Below, in pieces: positions 38,090 to 56,709 of a stretch of 64,000 nucleotides of DNA. The DNA lies in contig NW_002060951.1 of the NCBI RefSeq assembly GCF_000150275.1, positions 2,848,580 through 2,912,579 on the forward strand. The letters are read 5' to 3'. A program made the position numbers and the translations under genes. Origin of the DNA: Trichoplax adhaerens. Taxonomy: Eukaryota; Placozoa; Uniplacotomia; Trichoplacea; Trichoplacidae. Below the pieces are notes generated by a model. It was not told the DNA's origin, did not search any database, and was given only the letters and a program-made list of their open reading frames with translations. Each line of letters begins with the position of its first letter. Position 1 is the first letter of the stretch.

Positions 38090-40210
38090 TCTTTACTCGG
38101 TACAGTACTGTATCGCGGACTACTTCGACGTACGGAAATCTAGTGGTCATGATCAATCATGATACTACTACAGTAAATCTTACCGTCAAGATCTAATTAG
38201 TAGTCCATGGTACTGTACAGTATGCTGTTCTGTACTGTACTGTACAGTGTACTGTACACTGCACAGTACGTTGTGTTCAACCGTACAAGGTGTACACTGT
38301 ACAGTACAGTAAGTCTTTCCCGGTGATTACTGTACAGTACAGTACTGTACTGTACTGTTCTGTACAATAATATACTGTACAGTACAGTACTGTACAGTAT
38401 GACGTGGACAGTCACGACCCCGGACGCCCAGTGGACCCTGATCATACCCTGTTGACAGTAAAAGAAAAAGAAAAGAAAGGAAAAAACGACCGCAGTAAAA
38501 CAGTGCTTGCCAGTTGCCACGCTTAATCTAGACTCTTTGAATTTCAGCTCATTTTTTGGCTCATTTCAGAAGTACAACAGCCGACAAGTATACGTTTTAC
38601 GTCTACTGTATTTATCGTAGGTAAGTTGCATCTGAGAAATATTTTATTTTAAGCCAATACACAGCATCTGCCACGGATTTTTATTTAATTTATTAATGAA
38701 AGATTTGATCATGAATTCATGATGCATTACAGTAAATTTACAAGTGTACAGTAGTACTGAGTACTGTATACAGTACACTAGTAGTGTGTGTATGTATAAT
38801 AATATATATATATATATATATCTAGTACGATACATTATAATACTAATCTCATCATGCTTTGTGCACTAGCTGTAGCTGTAACTGCAGACTGCACTACACT
38901 GCAGTATTCGAAATGAAGAACACTTTTTAACAATGTAATATTGTACTGTCGCATAGACATAGTGTGTATAATATCATATAGTACTACTGTACAGTACTCG
39001 TTGCATATCAGTTCTTATATTAAGATACAGTATAGAGTAATAGAGGTAAAAAAATTATCCTTGATTCGATTGATTTTACTTTCATGGTTCTTAGCATTGT
39101 TTCAACAGTAATATCCTAGCTGTAATATCCGACTTCTACAGTTTTTATAGACTTTTATAGTATTAACTGTTCATACCATAATTAGAGCGCAAATTGACGC
39201 TAAGCGATTTCCAATCATAATACGCGTAAATTATTGCCTACTGCTTCGTAGCTATTAAATTATAATAGAAAGTAAATGGGATCAACAGTAATATCCGACT
39301 CCTGCAATTTTATTGAGTTTCATTCAAGATTGGAACAGAGCAGTAGGCAATGTGCCTTTGTGATACAGCTGTTACTGTTTTGATATCTTGTTTATAACTA
39401 GATAGAAAAGTGACTACTTAATTAGTTAGCTTTAGACAACCAATTTTCATTTATTGTACTATAGTACAGTAGTTGGCGCTTGCTGAAGCCTACAAATCTT
39501 GCAGATTAGTACAAATACGGTACGCCTAGAGACCGTACCGCCGTAAATGTCACAGCTATAGCCATTTTTACTATACCGTAGTTAAGTTCAATAAGAGAAT
39601 TTCTCTTATTAAATAAATATACTGTACAATACTGTACTGTACAGTACATACAGTATACAGTAAGGGTTAAGTGATGCTGTGTTTTGACTGATGCAAGAAT
39701 AGGACAAGTCATATGCTCGATGGGAAGCGACAGTGATAATCTACAGATTTAAAAGGGACAAGTACAGTACTGTACAGTACAGTGTACAGTATGTAGTGTT
39801 ACTACTAACTACAGTACAGTACTACAGTAAGTACTAGCGTCGGGTGCTCTTTCCGTAAAAGCGTGTTAAGTGTGGAGCTAAAACAAAGGTGCATCATGTG
39901 CACTGTAGTCATATTACAGTGCTCTGTATACAGTATTAACGAGTGGGGGGGGGGGTTCTATACACAGATCTAATAACTGTGTATCTACTTATAGTACAGC
40001 ACTGTGTACTGTAGAACAGAGAAAAAAACCTCTACAGTACAGTACAGTACAGTATGCATCTACAGTACACACTGTACAGTGTACAGTACAGTACAGTACT
40101 GTACTGACAGTGAATACTGTACTGTACTGAGAAAGAAGGCGGAATGCAATAACAGGCTTTTTTGAAAATTTCAGTGTACTGTACTGTACTGTACTGTACT
40201 GTACATGTAC
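38090..40210. repeat. GTAC-palindrome block upstream of SERCA
   Basis: Discontinuous runs of TACTGTACAGTA-like palindromes at about 38090-38110, 38205-38400, 38745-38780, 38985-39000, 39620-39665, 39760-39830 and 40030-40205. The last ends under 200 bp from the SERCA ATG at 40393. It also contains an (AT)n run at 38801-38821 and an 11-G homopolymer at 39945-39955. Confidence 0.85.
39945..39955. repeat. G11 homopolymer
   Basis: Eleven consecutive G in a strongly AT-rich context, inside the SERCA upstream block. Confidence 0.95.
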
Positions 40211-40392
40211 GGTGGTAATCAGTTTTTACGGTTAAACTAAGTGTCATAAAAACGGGAAAACTACTGATGTACTGGACTTTACCACTAGCGCGTCGGCCTA
40301 TTTCTGTTCTTTCATTGTAGTAGTTTAATTGCGATTCTACTAATAATAACTAATAGATCCCCTTGTTACTTGTTAGTATAAATTTTTCGAAC

Positions 40393-47105
<6,713 letters not shown>

Positions 47106-48988
47106 GAATCATTGTAAGATTTGCTACTGATGAAGTTTTTGAAGGCTATAAAATTTGATTTTGTACTTTAGAGGGTAACTCAAATCAAAGATCCTTTATG
47201 AATGAGAAAAAATTACAGTAACTTATCGATATGATTGTAGGATTGCAGGTTATATTTTACAACACTAAGCAGTATCAGCGAAACTATTTATAAACATCTT
47301 TGGTTCCGCTTATAGTTTGTACCAATTTGTGGTCTGAATATTTCCTTGAACATTTTTTATTGTATTCGTCGTAATTGCCATTGCTCTTATTAGTTGATTT
47401 CAGATTGTATGTGAAATTCATATCTAATTGCTTATTCTGCTTGTTGAACTGTTAAAAGTATTTGGTGTTGATACTTTGAAACCGCGATTCTGTTCCTTTC
47501 TAATATTCTTCGTTATTGAATAATAATTAATGGTCTTTTAGTGTCTCACTGTAACAGTTCGATCAGTACCATTTGCATGTAAAGATCAGCTCTTATTTTG
47601 TTTCGTATCTTTGTTAAGATTCAGTATATAGTGTCTAGCCAAATCTGACTCCTCCGGATGTGCATTTAAATACTTATTTTGGTATCACATTATCTATTAC
47701 TCAGCAAGAGATTTAACCTTTTCTCTTCAGTTACTTAATGTATGGTAAATTATTCGTCGTCTTGCATTGATATAAATGTAAATTTGTAAGAGGTTAGTTG
47801 GCTATTTTTTAGTACCACCTGGTATAATCGTGAGTGATATTTTACTTTGTATTTTACTGACAAAGTGGCTTTCTGGGCTACTTGTAACGATACTATCAGC
47901 TGTATTACTCTGTTGGATAACTTTAGCAATGTCCATCAGGTGATCGGTGAACGAAAAATTGCGTTTTACGTACTATAGTGGGAGATTATGCAAGAATCTC
48001 CGTTTGGTCTCAATAATTCAACTTCTCTATGCTTCGAATCATTTCTAATACATCGGCTAAAGTATATAGAACAGATGAGAATTGCAAGAGATAATACGCG
48101 TATGATTGCATACCTATTTGTAGGTGTTTACATCTTTGATTTAATATCATAAGTACGTTAGATTGCCCACACGTATACTACGTTGCGTACGAATTATTAC
48201 TAGGTTCAGGAAAATATGGAGTTGGTAATATCGAACAGTTTATAGGATATAGGTGAATATTTTAGGTCTATTTTCTTGGATAAACGAAATTTATTAATAA
48301 AGTGGTGTCACAGGGTAGTACAATTTACATGTTCATTTTGAAATTCTTCGTTTCGCATGAGTCGATCACGTGCATCTTCGTATGGACAGTAGATTTTCAA
48401 CTAGGTCAGAGACGTACCATTTGACTTTGTTAGAAAATTTATGAGCATACTGCACGGTATATGTTCATCATAACATCCATAATTTAACGGGTCGCTAAAA
48501 TAATCGTATCCTTACCGACCCTTTTTACACATAAAGGTAACTTTAGGATTGTTACTTATTGTATTTCCGGCTCATTAACTTACTAAAGACTCTGAGCCAG
48601 TTCGATGCAATTGTAAGATGATTTGTTACTGGTTATTAATTAGATTTCTTTCTTTGATCCCAAATCTTTCAAAATACCTTGATTTTATTTTAAGATCTTG
48701 TAATTTTTTACTATTAAAAGATATGATAAAAACTTTGATTATCTTAGTAGTAATCTACAACTCTAATTTAGAGATAAAAATGCCGGAAATGGTCGTGTAA
48801 TGTAATATATGAATGTGATATTCAACTCATACACCGATATTAAGAAATAAAATAGCCAATAAGATACTGTAGCATACAATTGTTGAGCGAAACTTTTGAT
48901 ATATTTGCAAATATGCTGTAAATAAATAATTAAACCACTAATTACAGTATAGTGTAATTGGTAGCCCATATCAAATGTGAAGGGGATA
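47106..48988. other. Convergent 3' region between SERCA and the SAM-domain gene
   Basis: About 1.9 kb with no recognisable gene and, unlike divergent spacers, no GTAC-palindrome block. Confidence 0.55.
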
Positions 48989-49864
48989 TTACCAATCTTC
49001 TTCGATGTAGTCTTCTGGTATGAACTTTAAATTGTCGTAAGTTTTGCCGGTTCGGCTTTTGCGTTCAAGAAATGTGGCAATGGTCCCCCTTGGAGGTAGT
49101 GCTATGCTCCGTTTCGAATTTGGCTTTTCTATCTTTAGTAGTTCTCGGATATTTTTCGTGATTATCTGCAATATTTAAATCACTCATAGCGTAAGTTTAC
49201 GGCTTTCAAAAATTAATCAATTTACTAAAACGATCTAAATCATAGTAGATGTTGGAATTAGTAACATTAAAGAATAACATACAATACCTTGATATGATCA
49301 AAGTCCGTGATTCCCATTTTTGGTAAGGTTGAGGCATCTACTGCTATTAAATTTCTCCCTTTTATTTCATTCTGCAAGAATGTTTTTCTACGTATGGATA
49401 GAGGTTAACTTAAGGATCAAGTAGCAAACAAAAGAACGTTGACATTTTTATTGGTTAATCGATACTAATAGTAGATTGAAAGATTTAACTTTATTACGTA
49501 GCTGTTGCTCATCTAAATTTGGTTCCTTAAGCTACGATACCTTTCTTGTTATGGTAAAGGAAAATCGAGTTAAATTTCGCAATGTATATTGCTATAAGCA
49601 CGATTTTGTTACCGTTTTGCAATTACAGTATCAGGGTTATTACACTTTATTGAAGTATATGGTACAGTAGCAGTATATTTCTATGCAGTTAAGCAATAAA
49701 TTATTTGATTTAAGTATGGAAAATTAAACATGTAATATTGAGGGGATTAAGCATTTTATATACCTATACTGCTTAAATCCGATATTTTCTATGAAGTCTG
49801 CGACTGCTTCCGCTTGCCAATTGATACAGGAAGGTATGCCGTATTCATTTTCTATCCCTGCCAT
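48989..49864 (-). CDS. SAM-domain protein, SAMD15-like (one short exon not located)
   Basis: Three exons are clear. Exon A (49864-49764) starts MAGIENEYGIPSCINW and runs AVADFIENIGFKQY, the first SAM helices. Exon B (49371-49288) reads NEIKGRNLIAVDASTLPKMG, the central SAM signature (G..L..L....L..MGI). Exon C (49165-48989) gives IITKNIRELLKIEKPNSKRS, then PPRGTIATFLERKSRTGKT, and ends EEDW. The SAM domain followed by RSI-LP and FLE-K-G motifs resembles animal SAMD15; its molecular role is unknown. Exon A ends in phase 2 while exon B must start in phase 0, so a micro-exon encoding the CF..-type helix turn is expected within 49372-49763 but was not found. The last exon converges with SERCA. 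Confidence 0.78.
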
Positions 49865-50534
49865 ACTGACGAAAATTGAAAGCGAATTTATTCAGGTCTC
49901 ATCCACAAGAAAGTGCATATTAAGAACTTCAGAATGATCCTTAATTTATTTAATTTGATGAATTTGTTTCATGGTATTTAAAATTACTTGTCGTTTAATT
50001 ATATACCACATTATTAATTGATTTATCGTCTAATTAATACACTAAATAATAATAATGTATACTGTATAGCATAATGCATTAGCTTCCATAGAAAATATAA
50101 TAGTATTAGTTAATAATTGTTTTAAATGCGGGATCATCTAGTTTCATATCGATGTATTACGTAATGTACGGTGTACTTCACCGAATTAGCGAGGCAGAAG
50201 ACTTATGATATTCTCATTGGTAACGATTTGTTGAATTTACAGTAGATAATAAATATATCAATTAATTACTTCGTGATTTACTGGCCGATGACCCCTTCAC
50301 TTCGTTTACATGGAATATACATACCTTAATCGTTAGTAAGAAATTAGCCCACCACTTACAGATCTACACTACTACATAAATATTAAGGCTTAACCACCAA
50401 CTTCGGGAACAGTTGACAATGTATCAAGTAAACTAGCAAATGTACTTGTTATTATATTGAATAGTTTAACTAATTAATTTAATTTTAAATGGTGTGCAAT
50501 AGTAAATTCGCGGAATAAACCATCGACAGGTGTA

Positions 50535-51480
50535 ACACTGAGTGTACTGTACAGTACATGAAATATTTATAATAGCATTATTAAATACCCTAAAAACCCT
50601 AACGCGATACAGTATCTTAGTTTCGCTGCTAGGCAACGGCATACAGTAAGTTCAAAATGTCCAAGAGCTTGGACTACTGTACAGTACACTGTACAGTGCA
50701 CTGTGTACTGTGTACTGTACAGTACAGAGCGTGTTTATTTGTTTTCAGACAGAAAAAGGGGGAAAATATAACTTTAAAGTTTAAACTAATGTAAAAAAAT
50801 GTACTTTATACCAAGATGTAGCTAGAGAGCTAAATTTTTTTTATAGATGTTGGTAGAATTACGCTATTAGTAATACCCATTACAAAATATCGGTTTAAGG
50901 ACAAAATCTACTACAGTAATCTGAAAAATTAATAAACACACCGCTACAGTACAATAATGACCTACTGTACTGTATATCATGGACTACTAAAAGAAAACCT
51001 AGACCCACACGTCTCGTGGTAGCCGTACTGCATACAGTACATTAGCACGTCTAGATCAGAACCCTTTCTTTGCGTATCTAAAGTTTATACTAACTCAGAG
51101 CAATAAAACTTCTCTTTTTCTAAAATAGCTCTACGTATAGTGTAATAAAAGTAAAAAATTATTATTCCATCGACTATACAGTACGATATACATGTATAAA
51201 CTACAGTACACGCCTTTCTTACGGTGGCGGGTGGCCCAGAACGGCCACAGCAGCAACTGTAAAATGAAGCCCGTAAAATATAAAATATAACGGTACTGGA
51301 AAGAAATAGAGTACTGTACTGTACAGTATTACTGTACATAGCGGAGGAGCAGAGGAACAGATACGTACTGTACAGTTAGAGCCGTGCACTGTGGATCATT
51401 GGCCCTTCTACTGTACTGTACAGTGTACAGTACAGTAGGTCACCGTAGATATCTACAGTACAGTACTGCATACTGAACTG
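50535..51480. repeat. GTAC-palindrome block between SAMD15-like and the unknown two-exon gene
   Basis: Runs of CTGTACAG palindromes at about 50540-50560, 50675-50730, 50960-50980, 51180-51190, 51310-51345 and 51365-51485, between two divergent start codons (49864 minus, 52015 plus). Confidence 0.82.
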
Positions 51481-52014
51481 TAGAATATTTATTTCTGTTA
51501 CGTGATCTGCATGAGTATCGAAGATGTTACGGAGAGTGAGACAGCGGTTGCACAAACGGGAACTACTGCAGCCTACTAACGTAATTAATTCTGAATGATA
51601 ACAAGAGTTTGACAGTAGGGTAAAAGCCATCCAGTTAGTTTCAGTTATTAACCTGGATAGCATAAGTTATTGCTTACAGAATTTGTGATTTGTGAGCTAT
51701 ACACTTAATTTTCTTGTTTCACAGAATAAAAAAATTTAATTTAAATAATCGATCTGTCAAACGACTTGTTCCTCCATTACTAAGTCAGAGAAATCATATG
51801 ATATTGCAGAATGTTACAGTGTGGTACGTCAAGACCAGATGTGCGCATACGTATTCGATAATAGACAGCTAATTGGAGCATTAAAGGAGGATTTCTCTTA
51901 TTGCTGAGGAATTACTTCGTTACATAATAAAAAATTATTTCATCCACAAGAGAATTACAGTATATTGTTGTATTGATAGCATTAGACCGGGTCTTGTAAA
52001 ATTTTATTTTTGAA

Positions 52015-52505
52015 ATGAAATGGATAACTTATAGTTATCAAACTGGCACCTGTTCAGTTATTGTTAATGATTTAAGAGGAGCCTTAACTGAAAGTGGTAC
52101 GTATAAATCTAATGTAGCTTCAATATGCCATATTTCTCTTCAACGATTACATTCAACAGAGATAATTAAAGTGAATCACTCAAATTACTATTACGTGCTT
52201 GGCATATCACCTATCGCAACTCAAGGTTAGATCAAAGCTTCTTATTGTCACCTTTGTAAAAAGTATCACTAGACATAATCGGTAATTGCCTGGTAGATCA
52301 TAATAAATTTACCGAAATAACGGCGCATTCAGTTTTAGCTTCTGTCGAATTGCATCGAAAGTATGGCAGAAGTATGGTGGTAGAACATGGGTATCTGGTG
52401 CATTCTACAGGTTCAAAAAACAATCCTCAACCATACACATATTCAAGCAGACGGTTTTATCGATCTCCTGGAGCTGACTACCATATGCTAATGCTAATAC
52501 GTTGA
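52015..52505 (+). CDS. Two-exon gene of unknown function (139 aa)
   Basis: I do not recognise the family. Exon 1 (52015-52225) begins MKWITYSYQTGTCSVIVNDL after an in-frame upstream stop and ends ISPIATQ plus one base at G|GTTAGA. A 71-bp intron ends CTGGTAG. Exon 2 (52297-52505) continues in phase with DHNKFTEITAHSVLASVELH, then KYGRSMVVEHGYLVHSTG, and ends in a basic aromatic tail (QPYTYSSRRFYRSPGADY) before TGA. The two frames are open only when spliced, which supports a real gene. No signal peptide, membrane segment or zinc motif is visible. The preceding block of palindromes is the type found at other gene starts here. Confidence 0.6.
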
Positions 52506-54000
52506 AAAGGAATCATCAATCAGCAAGTGCGGCAAAGAAGCAACGGAGCGAATTTATCAAGTTATAGCTGTTAGAGAACATCGGAGATCAATTTGGACGG
52601 TTATGCTACTAATTATAATCTTAACTCCTATATTGACCCGTATAGGTTAAATCTGACTTGATTAAAAATTAGCAATGATTTGGTGACTTTATAAAGTAGT
52701 TCATTACAGTACTTTGTAAAGTTACTAGCTCAGTAAACTTGACCTGGCATACACACGTATTTTCAAGACAAAGAGTCTGATGCTGCTATTATTATTATTG
52801 TCGTGATTGTTACACCGTTAACGCCATACAGTAATACAGAAACTGACCTTCGTTGAATCCATGTTACGCAAGATATTAATGAATCGGAAATTTAATCTCA
52901 TCTTCTGACCTATACTTTCCACAATGCGAACTGTATAAATACGTCATTTTTATAGCGCAGGTAGTTGTTCGTCATTACTGCAAGCTTACAATACGCTTAT
53001 ATTCAAAATGTAAAAACTGAACATATCAAAGAAGTAATACTTATATCTTTGCATTGAATGAAACTAAAGGAGTTGTCTTGAGCATTTGAAGTGTGTTGTA
53101 AATGTACATTTAACGTACCAAATGAAAGCTTTTATGTTTTGTAAGCTACCTATATACTGCAGATTGATCCGATTATAGTATACGCTACGGTATGGTATTG
53201 ATTACTAGTACAGTACTTGCAAAGTATTTAATTAAGTATTTATTTACGTGCAGTACACTACATTATTCAGCAATTCAGTTCGCAAAGCAGTTCACACGTT
53301 AAAGCTGAGGAATTGATGCTAATATTTCTCTTTCGATTTCTACGCAATTACATGCAGAATCAAGCATTCTTTCTGATGGTTATCAATTTCAAGTTCTACA
53401 ATAAAATTGTAACCACTACAATATACGTATACTTCTTTAATGCTAGGTGTATTTGATAGAAAATGCCATAATCATTTTCCTAATATGAGGATAATTTGTG
53501 AATAATAATTATAATGAATTAGATATATATTTTAATGCAATTTGCTGTTATCGGAGATTTAAAGCATGTATGCCATATATTTCCGCAAAATAAGCTGAGC
53601 ACTTATCAAAATTAGTTGAATTGAAATTATAAATACATCAAACTGCGAATAAAACTCTAAACGTGTATTCCAGAAAATTTTTTACAAAAATTCATAATGT
53701 ACTGTATGATCGAAGCTTAATTCGAAATTTTTAGCAGCAGCGTGACTGAATAGTGGAAAAAATACTATATCGAGGTACTGTTTAATATTTACTCATTATA
53801 CCAGTTAATGAAATGTGAAATGACTAACTTGATATCAAGTATTATAATATGAGGGTGCAATCCGGTACACTACTGCTTGGTACAAATACGATACTTGAGA
53901 AGTGATGAAACGACGTTTAATTGCAGAGGTCAGATCTTTACCTAAACATTTATTATTATTGTGAAGAGTAAATTAGTGTATATCAGCCGTCATTTATACT
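52506..54000. other. Convergent spacer between the unknown gene and VPS37
   Basis: About 1.5 kb of AT-rich DNA. No gene and no palindrome block seen; only single short GTAC motifs (near 53210). Confidence 0.5.
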
Positions 54001-55659
54001 CTAATATTCAAAGGGAATCATCGACAAGTAATCCTGCCACAAAATTACGAAACGGTAATCTACGTACCAATTAGCCTGAGAACCACTTTGGGAGATAATA
54101 TTTATTAAATTCTCAGATTTTGCTATCCGTAAGTGGGCTTCTTTTCGCTTTTCTAAGAATTCATTGACGAAATTTTCAACAGATATCTTCCTATCCATAA
54201 ATTCATCTGCTAGCGTCTATCAAGATTTACGCAGAGTTATAAAATACTATTTAATGTAATAGTTAATTATGTAATCCGTGAAGTAAGTAAAGTGTAAAAA
54301 GTCATGGATAAATAAAGCCAATATAATTCTTGTACTGACGTAATCGAATCTGAATGCTGCTAAAGCTTGATTTCAACTCATTACTAGCTTTGAAAGCTTC
54401 CCCTTTAAATTAATTGCTGGATCTATAATTAATTTGTACGCTGGCCATAACTTACTTCTGCTTCTTCTTCATTTTGAGCAACAGATGCTTTCATAAGAGC
54501 AGAGATTGTGTCTAAATCTATACGGTAATTCCCTAGATGTCAATATTAGTTACCAAGTATGAGAGAAATTTTGGATCAAAATCAAAATTGTAATATCAAT
54601 CATCTATTATATATATATATATATATCCATTATTAATTAATAGAGAGTATTACAGTATAACTGCTTTGCCTATAAGCAATAGTATTACCGTTGTAGTAGT
54701 ACAATATCATTAATTAATTTATTATGCATCGCTAGGATTATTATACCGAGAAGTTGTACTTTCTGTGCGTATTCATCGCGTAGTGTTTTGTACTTTTCCA
54801 GAACTTGTTTCAAACTATTGATACGACTCTCAAGGTCGGGTTTCCTTTTTAAGTTGTAGTCGGCTAAGCTTTGATTTCTTGCTGTTGAAGTTTGAATAGT
54901 CGACTTCATTTTCCGAACCTTCAATAATACACGCATAGTATATATTGCAATATAGGATAATACAATAAGGTCGATGCATATAATATGCGCTTACTGTACG
55001 CGTACGTTTAACGCAGCATAAGAATGTAACGCCAAAAACATACAGTATTATGCATAGTACACGTCTATATTCGTAAATTCAAACTGTTCCAGCAATCCTA
55101 ACAGTGTCTCATACAAATCTAAACTAATAATAATTTCATTTGATGGCACAGTAGTACTTTCGTTCGTAAGTTCATCATTTGTTGTTGCATTAAGAAATTG
55201 AAAGTAATGTCAGAGTCCTTGCTAATGTAACATAGACTGTAGCGTAGGCTCATTGTACGTGTATAAAAAAGTTATTTTGGTTTTATAAAAATATACAATT
55301 TTAAAGGTAGATGTAAGCATTAACAATGTTGTAAATTCCCCTAGATTTAAAATCGATGTACTGTATATAACATACTATAATAACAAACTTACCTGATCTG
55401 ATTCACCAATCATAGAAATTATCTTACTTTCATTGTGTAAAAGGGTTTGAAGGTCGTCGGAAGTTTTACCGCGTAATATTCCCAAAAATGTGGAAATATC
55501 TGATGAAACGTCAATCGGGGGATTATTTAGACGCGTTGACGAGTAATGACTTTGTGGAATTACGGGCATAGGCATAGCATGAACGTCTGACTGAGCTGGT
55601 GGATAGCCTGGATATGAAGGCGGGTGATGATTGGCAGAACCAGTATTTCCGCTATACAT
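54001..55659 (-). CDS. VPS37-type ESCRT-I subunit (238 aa)
   Basis: ESCRT-I sorts ubiquitinated cargo into multivesicular bodies and takes part in membrane scission. Four exons: 55659-55393, 54918-54747, 54517-54456, 54216-54001, in phase. Residues 1-45 are Pro/Tyr/His-rich and include PPSY at 13-16, a PPxY WW-domain ligand. The Mod(r)/VPS37 coiled-coil domain follows: FLGILRGKTSDDLQTLL, NQSLADYNLKRKPDLESRIN and LEKYKTLRDEYAQKV, then LDTISALMKASVAQNEEEAE and the family signature SVENFVNEFLEKRKEAHLR. Exon 4 may read through to the stop at 54001 (ending IPFEY) or splice at TG|GTACGT (54067); the former is simplest. Length suits the VPS37B/C/D class rather than VPS37A, because no UEV domain is seen. 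It diverges from ZNHIT3. Confidence 0.88.
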
Positions 55660-55753
55660 TGCAAAAGCTGCGTATGTAAGATCGATCGCTGTCTTTGAAG
55701 GTAGTATGTCTAAACGAATAACATAAAATAAAATAAAATAATAAAAAGAATAA

Positions 55754-56600
55754 TGTACTGTACAGTAATATCAAATATATAATATTCATGCGATTGTGCG
55801 TGTTCCACTTACAATTATATACGTTTCGCAATACTGTAGTAATAAAGTAGTTGAAACTTGACTCAGCTGGCTTGGTCAGTAGTATTAACTGAAAAAGGCA
55901 TAAAATTAAAAAATTTTATTTGTTAGCTTGCGGTTCCATCGTATCTACTGTACTGTACTGTACTGTACAGTACGGTTGTGTGCTAAGAACTGTACACTCA
56001 GTGTACAGTACAATACAGTACTGTACGGTACAAATTACAGGTTCTCGGGCGTGGCGGGTTTGTACAATGTACCCTGTACAGTACTGTACAGTGTACAGTA
56101 CAATGCGATACAGTACATATTGTACACTACAGTATGCTGTACTGTGAACTACAGTACTATATACTGTACTTTAGTTCGTTAAGTAAACCAAAGTTTCGTT
56201 TCGCCTTTGAAATCAGTTACTGAATGTAGAGTACTGTACAGTACATTAGCACATCTTTAGTAAAATTACACCGAAGGTGATCAAAAAATGCCAATACTGT
56301 ACGGTACTATGGAAAAATAAATTAAATTAAATTTTAATTTTAAATTAAATTAAGTATCAGTACAGATACTGAAGCATAGTGAAGTGTTTAAAACAGTTTT
56401 CAGATTTAAGACAATGTGAGGCGAAATGTCCGATCACCCGAGGACCTAGGGCAATGACGTACTGTACTAGTTTTTATGTCACTGTCGTCAGTGTCATTGC
56501 CTTCGTACGTGCTATTTTTACCGTCACCGTCTGAGTCTTCTGGCCCACCGTGGTTATTAATCTACTGTACTGTAGTGTACAGTACAGTACTGTTAGTCCA
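55754..56600. repeat. GTAC-palindrome block between VPS37 and ZNHIT3
   Basis: Palindromes of TACTGTACAGTA type at 55754-55770, 55944-56168, 56230-56250, 56296-56308, 56458-56470 and 56563-56595. They lie between divergent start codons (55659 minus, 56710 plus). Confidence 0.85.
56321..56354. repeat. AT-only inverted repeat
   Basis: AAATTAAATTAAATT is followed by its near-exact complement AATTTTAAATTAAATT, a potential cruciform of about 34 bp inside the VPS37/ZNHIT3 promoter spacer. Confidence 0.7.
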
Positions 56601-56709
56601 TTATTTTTAGTGTGACTTCTTCCTTGGTAGAAACTTTAAAATACGAGAAGTCATAAAGTAAGAGCGACTAAAAATTATAGGTATATGATTGTTGTTGTTT
56701 ATCCTCTGA

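Noticed and set aside
52411-52505. Resemblance of QPYTYSSRRFYRSPGADY to a kinase activation-loop end (S.RYYRAPE)
   Set aside because: No other kinase motifs are nearby and the exon belongs in frame with the unknown two-exon gene.
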